Below are positions 32,102 through 44,419 of a DNA stretch of 64,000 nt, one piece after another. This DNA is from Liquidambar formosana (taxonomy: Eukaryota > Streptophyta > Magnoliopsida > Saxifragales > Altingiaceae): the NCBI GenBank assembly GCA_039720395.1, contig CM077834.1:5786607-5850606 (forward strand), read 5' to 3'. A model generated the notes under the pieces. The model saw only the letters and a list, made by a program, of their open reading frames with translations, did not search any database and had not been told where the DNA came from. A program made the position numbers and the translations under genes. The first letter of the stretch is position 1. The number at the start of each line of letters is the position of its first letter.

Positions 32102-33397
32102 TAAAAACTAAAAGGTTAGAATAAATATAGTAATATACAAACACTTACCCCTATGAATTGAACCGAATTGTTTGGACCGGATAAGAATCGAATCGAATTG
32201 ATCGAACTAGTCTTGTCCTTAGATTTACCTAAACCAACTTGCACCCCTATTTTCATCGTCCCATTTCCACAAAATTGCCTCTAGACAGTTAGGCTCAATA
32301 GACCAATGTTCCCTCCCAATTAGCACGGTAGTCCCTCAGTGAAATAAGCAACTTATACCAAAAGAATAAAAGGCTAGAATAAATATAATAATATACAAAC
32401 ACTTTCCCTTATGCCTCTAATAATTCATCATTCATTACTATAATGCTACTGCTACCCCCCCATACACACGTACGTGAGGGTAGAATAGTAAAATTAATGT
32501 TTACTCATTTATCTCCTTTTTACATACCAAACATACAAGGGGGAAAGAAAATATCTTTTTCTATCAAATACATAGGAAAAAGAAAAAAATTCTCCTTCCT
32601 TAGGAATGAAAAGTTTAACCCTAACTCTTACCTTTCCTTCCTTTCACCTTTCCTATCAAGCATAGTGTTAAAGAGGGGAAAGAGGGAATTGCCTCGATTG
32701 AACTTTTGTTTTGTCTATATTTTATATCCTACAATACTTGAAATTCTTAAATTTGCTTGGCCTAATTTTTTTTTTTAACTCCTTATTTTTCTTCCCACCT
32801 TTTTTATTTTTACTTTCTTACCTCTCTATAAAAACCCCAATACCTCGTTTCGATCACTAAGAAAGATTCGATACCCTTTTCGGCATTTCCTATTGGAATA
32901 TAATTTATTAGTGGATTATAAACTTTTGTAAATTTTTTTACATCAAAATCACAAGATAAAAATAAAAATAAAAATAAAAAGATTGAACTAAAACTTCTTA
33001 GATTTTTTTAATTAAAACAAAATAAAATAAAATAAACTTACTTAAATTTACGATTCTAGAACTAAATTTCAGATTTCGTCAGCCGCAACGGAAAGGATCC
33101 TTCGACGAAGCTGACGTACCTGATTCTAAGTTGGGAATGTTTCAAAGACGTGTGGCGCGTTTTGTGGATAGAAAATATTCGACTTTAATATCAACAACAT
33201 CAAGGCATAGTGTCATACAGCGCAAAACCCCTATCGCATTTTTCTATGGCATGAAGGCTGGAGACAGCACTTGCACCTTTGAATATGGGGAAAGTATCAA
33301 AAGAGACATCCTCGGTAATGCCCTTTCACACTGATATTTCTTTATTCCTCTGAACGAAAGTACTCCGTACTTGAGAAAGAAGAGCCTCTTGAACAAA

Positions 33398-33436
<39 letters not shown>

Positions 33437-33687
33437 GCGTCGGTGGGGTGCATGTTAAAACACTGTAACAAAAGTTGAATGTGTTCGTAGAAATGACAAA
33501 AGTTGAATCAAACAATTGATTCGGTGGGAATTCGGTGGAATTCGGTGGTACCCACAGAAAAAGGTTCGGTGGATTTTATTTTTTATTTTTTTATTTTTTC
33601 TCTTTATTATGAGATTTTAAATGCTTTGTCTCTGATTAATTTTCTTGAATACATATAGTTTTTTCGTTCACATGCAATAGATAATTA
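32102..33687. other. Intergenic with short direct repeats
   Basis: A 46-bp repeat (taaatata, taatatacaaacactt) occurs at about 32107 and 32367. 32440-32870 is CT/A-rich. 33131-33334 is a 67-codon plus-strand open frame with no recognised family. A 36-nt T run spans about 33400-33435, and ggaattcggtgg is repeated at about 33520-33570. No supported gene. Confidence 0.5.
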
Positions 33688-33949
33688 CTCCCTCCGTTTT
33701 ATAATAAGTGTCCTTTTTGAAAAAACACATTTTTTAATGAAACCCTTTTAAATGCTTTCATATTAATGCATATATTTTGAAATTCCAATTTTGCCCTCAA
33801 GTTTGTAAAACGTTAAAAAAAGAAAGAAAACCTTTTAAAGAGTATTTTAGGAAATGAGTAACAAAAAGTCCATTGACTTTTGAAATGGGATACTTATTTT
33901 GAAACATTCCAAAAAGAAAAGTAGGATACTTATTATGAAACGGAAGGAA
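33688..33949. mobile_element. Stowaway-like MITE
   Basis: It begins ctccctccgttttataataag and ends with the imperfect complement tatgaaacggaaggaa, flanked by TA (33686-33687 and 33950-33951). The interior matches 3132-3390 (caattttgccctcaagt, gtattttaggaaatga). Confidence 0.75.
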
Positions 33950-33951
33950 TA

Positions 33952-34900
33952 TAAGACAAAGTTCATAAAAGTGCCATTGAAGAAAAATTATGAGAATTGA
34001 ACCCAAGTAGGAGGTCCTAAAACCATCCACCCTCAAAATAGAAGTAAGGTGGATTTGAACCAACCAATAAAATCGACATTGAAAAACAGGGGTCAGGGAG
34101 CATGAGACGGTTTCCTGATCACTAGTATTCTCCCAAATACTCTAATCAAACCATACTCCCTAAAAACAGGAAAGTTGTTTAAGCATCCCATGTCTTTGAT
34201 AAGGCAGGGTGAAGAGAAAGTAGGGTTTCAAATTTGTCTCGAAAATGGGATTTATTCCAATTGAAGAAGGATCCTCTTCCTTTTTCTTTTTCCTTTTGTT
34301 TGTTTATTTGGGAAAAAAGAACCCCAAAACTATTCTAGTTGCCAAAACTATATACTAAGTTTTGGAATTCCTTTTGCCTACATAGAAACAATAATATAAA
34401 AAGAAAAGAAAAGAAAAGAATGAACCATGTCCTTTAAAATCTCTATTCTATGAAAAGAATTTTGAGTATAGTACAAGACCCATATTGAGAAACTAGATAT
34501 AGTGCACATGTGCGTTATACGTGAACTTTTGTCTAATAATAAATTGGTTATATCTACAAAATTTTATATACATGTTAATATTTAAATATTATAAAAAAAA
34601 AAGAAAAAAAAAAAGGAAAGACCCATAACTCTATAAAAGTTTGAAGTTATAAGAGCTAGCCTCACCTTTACCAATAAAATTTAGAATACTTTAATAATTA
34701 ATTAGTTGAATAAGGTAAATCTGATTTTGGAATGCATATCATGTTTTTCTCAACCAGCCGCGTACTCCCTTCCCCTCACATACTCCCTTCCCCTCACAGA
34801 GTCATAGCCACACAGTCTCAGCCCCTTCTATAGATATACCATGTTCCACCCAATTTGGTATACAAACCTAATTCATTTTCTCTTAGCTATGCTCGGTGAA
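33952..34900. repeat. Part of WAK upstream module
   Basis: 34040-34440 aligns with 46200-46640 and with 12190-12480 (ccaataaa, ctctaat, cataggaag-like palindromic MITE at about 34308-34385). 34490-34570 shares a repeat with 16320-16400. No gene. Confidence 0.55.
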
Positions 34901-35157
34901 CCACCACCAAGATTTGGTGACGATCTTTAGATTCCTTTCATTTATTTATTTATTATTTATTTTGGATTCATCTATTTATTTGGTGGCATCACTTGTATTA
35001 CCATCCACCTTGTGAGTCTTATTTTCTCAATTTTTTCTCTAAACCATTTTCTTAGTTTTTCTTAGTTTTTTTTCAAAACTCAAGTTTTTCATGATGTCAT
35101 TGCCTACATTTTTCTTTTCTGGTTCATGTAGATATTGAAAAAGTCATACTTTTTTTT

Positions 35158-35191
<34 letters not shown>

Positions 35192-35640
35192 CTCAAGTAG
35201 AGTTTTATCGTATGGTTGTTTTTTTTCTTCGTTTTTTTTTTTTCCCTCGGGTTTTTTAAAACTTCAAAGTTTTTCTTGGCGTTATTATGTACTTTTTTTT
35301 TTTTTTTTTTTTTTTTTGGGTTCACACAGATGTTGAAAAGAGAGTGGAGAGTTTTTCAAACACTTTTTTTCTCAAATAGAGTTTTATTTATTGTCGTTTT
35401 TCTTTTCCTCTCAATTCATCTGTTTATTCAATGGTATTTCCATCCACCATAAAAGACACGATCTTTGAGAACTACACTCGTTCATGGCTTCTTGTGTTTT
35501 GTTTAAGCGAAACCAATCCCTTATAATATAATTTTTCTTATATTTTTCTCAAGACTTTTTTTCACTTTTGTTAAGACTCCAAAGTTTTTCATGGCGTCAT
35601 TATTTACAATTTGTTTTTGGATTGTGTAGACGATGCAGTA
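34901..35640. repeat. Degenerate tandem repeat with long T runs
   Basis: A unit with the phrase aagtttttcatggcgtcatt, then a T run, then gttcacacagatgttgaaaag occurs at about 35075, 35259 and 35574 in diverged form. The phrase ggtatttccatccacc occurs near 34995 and 35430. T runs at about 35160-35190 and 35290-35318. Confidence 0.6.
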
Positions 35641-36159
35641 TAGTTTACGTATATGATATACTAGACAATGACAAATGAAGAACGGTGCTTGTACAAGATG
35701 GGAGTTCTATATTTTTTTTTATCTCGGAGGAATTTTTATCTCTAAGAGGAAATTAAAGAGAGATTGAAAAAATAAAAAGGAAGAATAAAATGAGAGAATC
35801 ATACTATAGGAAAAGATACACGCACATGTATTGATGAGTATAACCCAACCATCACAAGGCCTTCGCTAAGAATTAATCTTCCACAGAGGAAAGGATGGAG
35901 GGGCCAATTTGTATTGCACGGAACATCCTCAATTTCTCCAACAATGAAGACATATATATTTGTTCTAGGGTTTTAGAATGGATGGATAACTTTGTGGACG
36001 TAGTTGTCTTTAATCCGATTAATTCTCGGATAACCGAGGACTCTTTGCATAGTGTTTCCTTAGTCACTAACCTACGAAGATGAAGGTGTCAAGATCATTT
36101 TGTGAAAATGATGGTCTGTTTCAAGTCTTTGCTTGTTTCACCATTTCCAAAGTTCAAAT
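35641..36159. other. Segmental duplicate of 58650-58781 and 59425-59500
   Basis: Shares ggacgtagttgtctttaatcc and gtgtcaagatcattttgtg with the region upstream of locus C. Here gtgtcaagatc is uninterrupted, so it is the empty site for the hAT element at 58782-59424. Short open frames on both strands are conserved between copies, but I recognise no protein. Confidence 0.65.
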
Positions 36160-36214
36160 CAAGGGTGGAGCCAGGACTTAAAACTGACCTGGGTTAGGCA
36201 AAAAAATAATAAAT

Positions 36215-36249
<35 letters not shown>

Positions 36250-36642
36250 AGTAGTACTGTTGTAAGCTTGTAGCACGAAAGAAGAAAGAGTTTAAAGTTC
36301 TATAATTATAAGAAATGTAAAAAGATAAGTAATCCAAAAACAAAAAACCAAAGAAGCTAGAAAAAATGGAAATCTTATCGCCATACACTGGTTGACCCTC
36401 AACGTCGTTGGCGATATCACGGCGAGAGAGAATTGAGAAATTGTTTATCCATGAAAAATGAGATTTTGTTTATTGTCTTAGAGAAGCTTCCACCAATCCT
36501 CACCCCTTTTTTTTTATTTTGTAGTATGTATTGGTTGTTCGGTGAGTCGGATCGAGAAGCTTCCTTGGTTCCCCCTCCCCCCCCTCCCCCATTTTTTTTT
36601 CTTTTATATTTTTGGGCTTTTTTGTTGCAAGAACTTGGAAGA

Positions 36643-36959
36643 TGTTGAAAAACCAAGAATTTAGAACAAGTTATGAGGAGAATAAATTTCTCATTCATCT
36701 TCTTTGATTTCCATCTGAATGTATAAACATTATACAAGGATCAGCAAAACTCTTTGAGATACACTGCCTCAGTCTCCTCCCTTCATTCTCTCCGAATTCA
36801 TCTCTTCTTCTTTCTCCCCTTCCCCATTTATCTTTGTTTGCATTAGGTCCACATGATGGGATTACCTAACCCACTTATGAAGTGGTGTTCCCATTATCAC
36901 AAAGTGGAGGGGGTGTGGACATCCACTCAATTTCCACTCAATGTTTAATATTTATAACA
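36643..36959 (-). repeat. Copia 3' LTR
   Basis: 317 bp, starting tgttgaaaaacc and ending atttataaca on the plus strand. Differs from the 42804-43120 LTR at three positions by eye. The adjoining 36960-36968 read on the minus strand is the polypurine tract aagggggag. Confidence 0.95.
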
Positions 36960-37218
36960 CTCCCCCTTGGATGTCCACCACACTAAGATAATGTGCCTCA
37001 TTAAAAACCTTACTAGAAAAACCCAGTGGGAAAAAACTAGTGAAGGAAAAAGAGTACAACATTTTTGTAAATCTTAGAGTGGTGTTGGACGCACTAAAGA
37101 AACTGCCTCATTAAAACCTTGCCAGGAAAACCCAATGGGACAAAACCTAGGCGAAGGAAAAAGAGTACAGCGTGCATATGTCCAAAAATGAATACTCCCC
37201 CTGATAAGAAGATAAGTA

Positions 37219-38933
37219 TCAACTTAACTGATCGCAAACCCGACGCATTCCAATGCCATATACCAATTTCTTGAATGTTGACGATGGTAAGGCCTTGGTG
37301 AATAAATCCGCAAGATTATCAGTGGAACGTATTTGCTTCACATCAATTTCATGCCTCTGCTGGAGTTCATGAGTGTAGAAGAACTTTGGTGAAATGTGTT
37401 TGGTTCTATCACCTTTGATGTACCCTCCTTGAATTTGTGCAATACATGCAGCATTATCTTCATAAATTGTTGTTGGCATACCTTTAATCAGAGGTAACCC
37501 ACATATGTCTCGAATGTGATGGACTACAGATCTTAACCATACACATTCACGACTTGCTTCATGGAGTGCAAGTATCTCAGAGTGATTAGAAGATGTAGCA
37601 ATTAAAGTCTGCTTTGTAGATCGCCAAGAGATCGCTGTATTGCCACATGTAAATACATACCCTGTTTGTGAGCGAGCTTTGTGAGGATCAGAAAGGTATC
37701 CAGAATCTGCATATCCTTCTAAATAAGGACCACGGGCTAATTCCTTTGAGTAAAACAAACCCATATCTGTAGTTCCACGAAGGTAGCGTAAAATATGTTT
37801 AATACCATTCTAGTGTCGTCGAGTTGGAGAAGAACTGAATCTTGCTAATAAGTTGACTGAAAATGCTATATCAGGTCTAGTGCATTGTGCTAAATATAAC
37901 AAAGCACGTATTGCACTAAGATATGGTACTTCAGGACCAAGTAGCATTTCATTATCTTCTTTGAGGCGAAATGGATCTTTCTTAATATCAAGAGATCGAA
38001 CCACCATGGGAGAACTTAGTGGATGCGCTTTATCCATATTAAAACGTTTCAATACCTTTTCAGTATAAGCTGATTGATGGATAAGAATTCCATTTGATTT
38101 ATGCTCGATCTGCAGGCCGAGACAATATTTTGTTCTCCTTAAATCTTTCATCTCAAATTCTTTTTTCAAATATTCAGCAGCTTTCATGAGCTCTTCAGGA
38201 GTCCCAATTAAATTTATATCATCAACATAGACTGCAATGATGGCGAATCCAGATTCTGATTTCTTTATAAATACACAAGGGCATATAGGATTATTAATAT
38301 ATCCTTCTTTAACTAAGTACTCACTGAGACGATTATACCACATTCTTCCAGATTGTTTTAATCCATACAAGGATCGTCTCAGTTTAATTGAGTACCTATT
38401 TCGTGGTTGTGAATGTATTTGCTTCAGGCAATTTGAATCCTTCAGGGATCTTCATATATATATCTGCATCTAACTTTCCATATAAATATGCTAGTAACTA
38501 CGTCCATAAGACGCATGTCAAGTCCTTCTGAGACTGACAGACTAATTAAATATCGAAATGTAATGGCATCCATTACAGGTGAATATGTTTCTTCATAATC
38601 AATTCTAGGTCTCTGCGGGAAACCTTGTGCTACTAAACGAGCTTTATATCTGACGATCTCATTTTTATCATTACGCTTTCTTACAAACACCCATTTGTAA
38701 CCCACGGGTTTCACATCATTGGGTGTTAGGACTACAGGTCCAAATACTTTACGTTTTTCTAGCGAATCCAATTCTGCTTGGATTGCTTCTTTCCACTTTA
38801 ACCAATCAGGTCTACTGTGACATTCGTCTACAGCGTGTGGTTCGAGATCATCATCATCTTTCGAAATTTCAGTAGCTACTGCGAAAGAAAATACATAACC
38901 ACTTCTGAGCGATCCCACAATTCTTTTGTACAT
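37219..38933 (-). pseudogene. Copia reverse transcriptase and RNase H (frameshift and stop)
   Basis: On the minus strand, WKEAIQAELDSLEKRKVF and KWVFVRKRNDKNEIVRYKARLVAQGF open the RVT_2 domain (38933-38442). After a frameshift come LYGLKQSGRMWYNRL and the catalytic YVDDINLIG (38370-37810). A TGG-to-TAG stop follows at PTRRH. RNase H then shows GYADSGYLSDPHKARSQTGY, TAISWRSTKQ and EDNAACIAQ (37764-37219). These are the standard Copia domains in order. Confidence 0.93.
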
Positions 38934-39080
38934 GTATAGTTTATAGAAATTTCTTCATTTCCATGTACATATGCCTCTTTATTGTTTTCTGTCTCTTCAG
39001 GGACATTTTCCTCTGCAGGAGTTATTAAATCAGAATTTGTGGGAATATTTATTTCTTGTTCAATAGCCTCTTCTGGAGTA

Positions 39081-39530
39081 CTATTTTCTATATTTTGTTG
39101 CTATTTTATTTTCCTCTTCCGGAGAACTAAATCTTTTGAACCCAATTAAGGGTCTACTACGCTTCAGGCGTGTAGTAGATAATTCATTTGCTGCAATAAT
39201 AGTAGACTTACCAATTGGTACATTGATCTTTGCTGGTGTGTTTGCAGCCGGTATATAAGACTTAGTTATTTTTGCTGCGTCTGTAAATGCATCTGGCATT
39301 TGATTAGCAATCTTCTAAAGATGAGTGATCCTCTGTACTTCAGTTTCACATTGAGCAGTACGTGGATCAAGATGGGACAAAGATGGTACATTCCAAGAAA
39401 GTTCACGTCGTTCTTCTATCAGTGGATTTCCTCCTCCTAACGACGGGAACTGTGTTTCATCAAAATGAAAATCTGCAAATCTTGCTGTAAAAACATCACT
39501 TTGTGAGTTTGGGTGTGTGAATTCTTACCA
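39081..39530 (-). pseudogene. Copia integrase C-terminal remnant
   Basis: On the minus strand, FTARFADFHFDETQFPSLGGG, ERRELSWNVPSLSHLDPRTAQCETEVQ and LPDAFTDAAKITKSYIPAANTPAKINVPIG-type phrases are the linker between integrase and reverse transcriptase in this Copia group. The zinc-binding and catalytic integrase core upstream is absent. Confidence 0.75.
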
Positions 39531-42500
39531 TACTGTGATTACCATCCCTTACCATCATTGTGATTATGTTAAAGTATAAAGATCTTTATGTTAGAGCACT
39601 TCTGGTGCGCTACCACATGTGTTTCAATTGTGCTTATAATCGTATAGAAGAGAAAATATTTAGTATGAGCTTCTACCCCAAAATCATAGAGGTAATATAA
39701 AGATATTCCTCATTTCCATTGTTAATGGTTTCAATATGATAACTATTTACGATGTAAATTTTAAAAACTCAATAAATTTATTCTACTTCTGGTAGAATAT
39801 AAAGAATTGTCAACATAAATTTTTGTTCTTTTTGGCAATATTATATTTGCTCTTCTGGAACCTTCGATTAGGTTAGATGAACCTCATATGGTATTGACAA
39901 TAGTTTTGAATAATGATAAATATTGGAAATTTAATGATTGTGTGAGTTATAGCACTGTCTTCTAGACATATATTTTTAACAATCATCTTGAAATTAGATC
40001 TGCAATATCATATTGCAATTCATATTTGATTTCCCGTATACTAGTTTATAAATTATGCTTGTTTTCAGGTGAGTATATAAGGGAACATATATTCACTAGA
40101 TATAGACGTGAAGTAATTAGTACACCTACAATAGTACTTACAAGGCAAGAAATATTAAAATATTTTCACAATCTTGCCACTCTGTTCAGTGTATTGTCAC
40201 ATTTTGGTATCTTGAAAATATTTATCTATATAAGATTTTGCAATAAATCGATCATTTTCAACAGAATCAAATATCAAAAGAATTATGGTCACAAATATTT
40301 AATTTCAATGGTCATCAAATTTAATGATGAAATGGTTTTGATAATAATCAAAAAATTGGCCAACAAATAATTTCAAACTCATAAATCAAAATTGATTGTT
40401 ATCACGTAGTAAGTAAAACCAATTTACTTGTTTTATAAAGCTTTATGACCATTTTTTTTTTAATATGATAGAGAAAATAATTCCATATTGATACATATGC
40501 CAAGGTATCTTTACCACGGTTAGAGTAACTTACCCAAAGCACTAGTACTTCTCCAATGGCAGAATAGAATTAATAGATAGCCTTTCATCAATTCTTCAAG
40601 GTTTGCTTAATTAGGCAATTGGCACTATTGGGAGTGCCTTTAATTAAACTAACGCATGCCAAAATGGGGCTAGGATTCTTAATGGGCTGCAGAGACAATC
40701 TCCAGTTGGTCTCTCTAGTTCTCAAAATGCTACTAATAAGTAGCAAAAAATCTGTAATCTGCTTCAAGTACAATGACCAAATCTGAAATTTTAGTGAAAC
40801 ACAATTTGTGATGCGTATAAATGAATTTTTATATGTTCAATCCAAAAAGAAATGGGCTTTGGGGTTTATATCACTTAAAAGTATATCAAATGTACTTTGT
40901 AACCTCAAAATTTGGTAGAGAAATACCTAGCAGAACCCATTCAAAAATATTTTTCAATATTGAGTTAGTGCTGTCTAGCAGAAATCCCAGATTCAGGTGT
41001 ACCACGAAATAATTACGCAAAAAATATCAAATGGTCACCCAATGACACGAAAATTGGTAGGATGTTAGCCCAACAAGTCAGTGACAAAATCCAATTCGTT
41101 TCATCTCAAAATCATAACTAGAACTAAAGTTATGAATTAAATGGTAAAATGGGTTCGTGCTGTCAACACAGTATAACACACAAAACCTCAACCAAGTATT
41201 TACTTAAAACACTTATCTCGTAGGTTTATTCTATAAACCGATGCTTATTTCTTCAGTGTCATTCCACTTCTAGTGGTTTGGTATTTTATTTTTCCACACC
41301 AAATATATTCATTCCACTTCTGGTGGTTTGATATTTCATTGCTCCACTTCTAGCTTGTGGTTTGATATGTCATTAATCCACTTCTAGTGGTTTGGTATTT
41401 CATTGCTCCACTTCTAGTGCTTTGATATGTCATTAATCCACTTCTGGTGGTTTGATCTTCCATTATTCCACTTCTGGTGGTTTTTTATCATATAATGACA
41501 TATTTTAAGCTGACACAGTGAAGTTACCAGTAAATCTAAGAGAAGTTGACTGACAACAGAGGTGACGTTGACAGTCAATTCGTAGTAAAACAAGAGCAGA
41601 TTTTTGTGTGTTCTTCTATGCTAACTAAAGCAAAAGTTAAGACGCACCCACGAATTTTCACAAAAATTTTACAAGCATCTAAAGAAGTTGCATAACACAG
41701 AATAGAGAAATATATTACTCAATTTAATTTGGTCATCATTGACCATCACTTTATTCAATTAAATTGAGACTTTATTCATTATTTCTAAAACTTCAGGTTT
41801 TGAAATTTGTCTCTTACTTCAAGAAGAGAAATATGAATAATAACCCCTTTCTTATAATAGAAAACTTCAGGTTTTTATATTTACCTAATGACATATTTTA
41901 AGCAGACACAGTGAAGTTACCAGTCAATCTGAGAGAAGTTGACTGACAACAGAGGTGACGTTGACAGTCAATTCGTAGTAAAACAAGAGCAGATTTTTGT
42001 GTGTTCTTCTATGCTAACTAAAGCAAAAGTTAAGACGCACCCACGAATTTTCACCAAAATTTTACAAGCATCTAAAGAAGTTGCATAACACAGAATAGAG
42101 AAATATATTACTCAATTTAATTTGGTCATCATTGACCATCACTTTATTCAATTAAATTGAGACTTTATTCATTATTTCAAAAACTTCAGGTTTTGAAATT
42201 TGTCTCTTACTTCAAGAAGAGAAATATGAATAATAACTTTTTTTTTTTTTTTTAATAGAAAACTTCTGGTTTTCAGATCTTTCTCTTACTTCAGGAAGAG
42301 AAGATGAATTGTTACCCTTTTTCCTTTTTAATTATAAAACTTCAGGTTTTATTTTAAATCTTCTCTTGCTTCAGGAAGAGAATATATGAACAACAACTTT
42401 TCTTATAGAAAATTTTGGAGATTGAAATTTGTTTCTTCCTTCATGAAGATAACATGTAAATAATAACTTTTCATATAGAAAACTTCAAGTTTTCAAATCT

Positions 42501-42803
42501 TTCTCTTACTTCAAGAAGAGAAAATGAATCATCACTCCTTTTATTTATTTATAAAACTTCAAGTTTTATTTTTAAATCTTCTCTTGCTTCAGGAAGAGAA
42601 GATGGATTCATCCGTTCAAGTATATAATTTAGAGTAAAAACCAATCCACAACCAAATTGGTTAAGAGCATACCAACTTACCACAATCAAATTGGTTTAGA
42701 ACTTACCAACTTACCAACTTACCACAACCAAATTGGTTAAGAAAGAAGATGATGGTAGTATGATATTGCTCACAAATTCCTTGAGCAATTCGTGCTGATA
42801 ACG
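39531..42803 (-). repeat. Non-coding, repeat-rich Copia leader replacing gag-protease-integrase
   Basis: 41265-41480 has about 8 copies of a ccacttctggtggtttgat-like unit. 41493-41848 and 41886-42238 are a near-identical direct duplication of about 355 bp. 41790-42610 repeats acttcaggtttt and cttcaagaagagaa. Next to the 5' LTR, the minus strand reads TTATCAGCACG, a primer-binding-site-like stretch (42790-42803). No long open frame. Confidence 0.75.
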
Positions 42804-43120
42804 TGTTGAAAAACCAAGAATTTAGAACAAGTTATGAGGAGAATAAATTTCTCATTCATCTTCTTTGATTTCCATCTGAATGTATAAACATTATACAAGG
42901 ATCAGCAAAACTCTTTGAGATACATTGCCTCAGTCTCCTCCCTTCATTCTCTCCGAATTCATCTTTTCTTCTTTCTCCCCTTCCCCTTTTATCTTTGTTT
43001 GCATTAGGTCCACATGATGGGATTACCTAACCCACTTATGAAGTGGTGTTCCCATTATCACAAAGTGGAGGGGGTGTGGACATCCACTCAATTTCCACTC
43101 AATGTTTAATATTTATAACA
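42804..43120 (-). repeat. Copia 5' LTR
   Basis: 317 bp, same ends as the 3' LTR, flanked outward by gaaga (43121-43125). Confidence 0.95.
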
Positions 43121-43123
43121 GAA

Positions 43124-43515
43124 GAGAGCAATTATTAATTGCAACCCCTCAATGTTATTTGCACACACTACTTGTTTTATTTTTCAATCTATCATGAAAA
43201 TTATAAAAGGTTTTCGTAAAAACTAACCACGTAGTTCACTAAAAAATATCATTTTGAACAACTTTGTAAAAGAAAATTTTTCCAAATATATTGTTGAGTA
43301 GACTTTTTGGTTAAAAATGAAACAAAAACTATAAATGGCTAAACAATCTGACATATTTTGAAAAAGCTATCTTGCAAAGTTGTTCAAAATTCTGTTTTCT
43401 AGTACATTACGCGACCAGTTTTTATAAAAAGACTTAAATATTCTTTTATAAAATCTTAAAAATTAAAATAAGTGGGGTGTGTAAATAACATTTGAAGGGT
43501 TTCAATAACCACTCT
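43124..43515. mobile_element. Foldback MULE-type MITE next to the Copia element
   Basis: Inverted ends (caacccctcaatgttatttgcacac and the complement near 43470-43500) and interior phrases (ttgaacaactttgtaaaaga) match the family at 15680-16078, but the loop is diverged. The Copia element inserted at or very close to its left end. Confidence 0.65.
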
Positions 43516-43734
43516 TAACTAGGAAAGGCTCTTCTGGGCTAAGCCCTCTTTCAATTTTTGTTTCACCTAGGCTAAGACTAAAATTCACAATATTTATAGG
43601 AGTGAAAAAAGAAAAATTTGGTTGGGCTACCTAGGTTGTATGTACCTCCGCCCCTGGTTCAAATGGTCAAATTGAAATTAACTCAAAAGATTAATGAATT
43701 CTGTCATGTGAATAATCCATTGCCGAATAGAAGC

Positions 43735-44099
43735 TATTGAGAAAATAAATTCAGAGAAGATTGTCATTGAAGGGATTCAATAAATATGGAAATGAATCAA
43801 AAAAAGCATATCAAGAAAGGAAATTGAGAAAATATAATGGAGCGAAGTCAAAGAATGATTTATTTCCTTCATTAAATGATATGATTACTATTTATTTTTA
43901 TTTTTTGGTACAATGGGAGGGGTTCAAACCCCTAACCTTTTCTACTCCTATCCTTTATCCTACCTACTCTCACCATTAGACTAACCCCAATAGCTTAATT
44001 TTTTTAATTTCCATTTTATTATATTTTGTTAACTATTTAAATTCATTAGTTGGTTGGTTTGTAATCAAGCAATTATCCATGAATTTCAAATTTTTTACA
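43735..44099 (+). mobile_element. Copia LTR remnant with primer-binding-site-like flank
   Basis: Begins tattgagaaaataaattc and ends tttttttaca, followed by tggtgttagaac, similar to the initiator tRNA-Met primer site TGGTATCAGAGC. A paralogous copy is at 59561-59907. A SINE-like sequence (43905-43994) lies inside both, so it was there before the segment duplicated. Confidence 0.65.
43905..43994 (-). mobile_element. tRNA-derived SINE-like sequence in the LTR remnant
   Basis: The minus strand reads ggggttagtctaatggtgag (A-box-like) and later GGGGTTTGAACCCC (B-box-like). Orthologous to 59710-59800. Confidence 0.6.
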
Positions 44100-44419
44100 T
44101 GGTGTTAGAACAAGTCGTTTTTGGACTGTTTCATTTGTGAGCTCATCTTTGTTGTCAACAAAACATATCCATTAGGCATACACATGAAAAGGAGTGTTGA
44201 TAAAATTTTACATTCTACACTGATTAATTATAAAATTGGATATAACTTCATACACTCGTTTGGATCCACTATCTAATTAATTAACTTAGACTTTTGTCTT
44301 AAACTAAATGTGAACATAATTCTTCTTATTTATAAAAATTAAAAAAAAAAAAAATTGAGAACATACTTCTATGCGAAAATATGCAGACTGTATGTATGAG
44401 AGTAGAAATATATTTCTAA

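Larger units (their letters stand above)
36643..43120 (-). mobile_element. Young but coding-defective Copia LTR retrotransposon
   Basis: LTRs lie at 36643-36959 and 42804-43120, both 317 bp, TG...CA, with 3 mismatches by eye, and are flanked by gaaga on both sides (36638-36642 and 43121-43125). The element is on the minus strand: 5' LTR right, 3' LTR left. Inside are reverse transcriptase, RNase H and the C-terminal part of integrase (37219 to about 39530). The 3.2 kb between these and the 5' LTR carries repeats and no recognisable gag, protease or integrase core. It would depend on proteins from a related element. Confidence 0.94.
36160..43656. mobile_element. hAT element hosting a Copia retrotransposon and a MITE
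   Basis: The left end caagggtggagccagg and the right end (complement) caggggcggag are flanked by the exact 8-bp duplication gttcaaat at 36152-36159 and 43657-43664. The paralogous region near 59490 is continuous and lacks the insert. Without the Copia element (36643-43120) and one 5-bp duplication, the host is about 1.0 kb and non-autonomous. Confidence 0.87.

Noticed and set aside
33131..33334. 67-codon plus-strand open frame
   Set aside because: No recognisable domain, no splice context, no homologous copy in the window.
41265..41480. Regular short repeats resembling a CRISPR array
   Set aside because: Plant DNA inside an LTR element. Units are contiguous and degenerate without uniform spacers.
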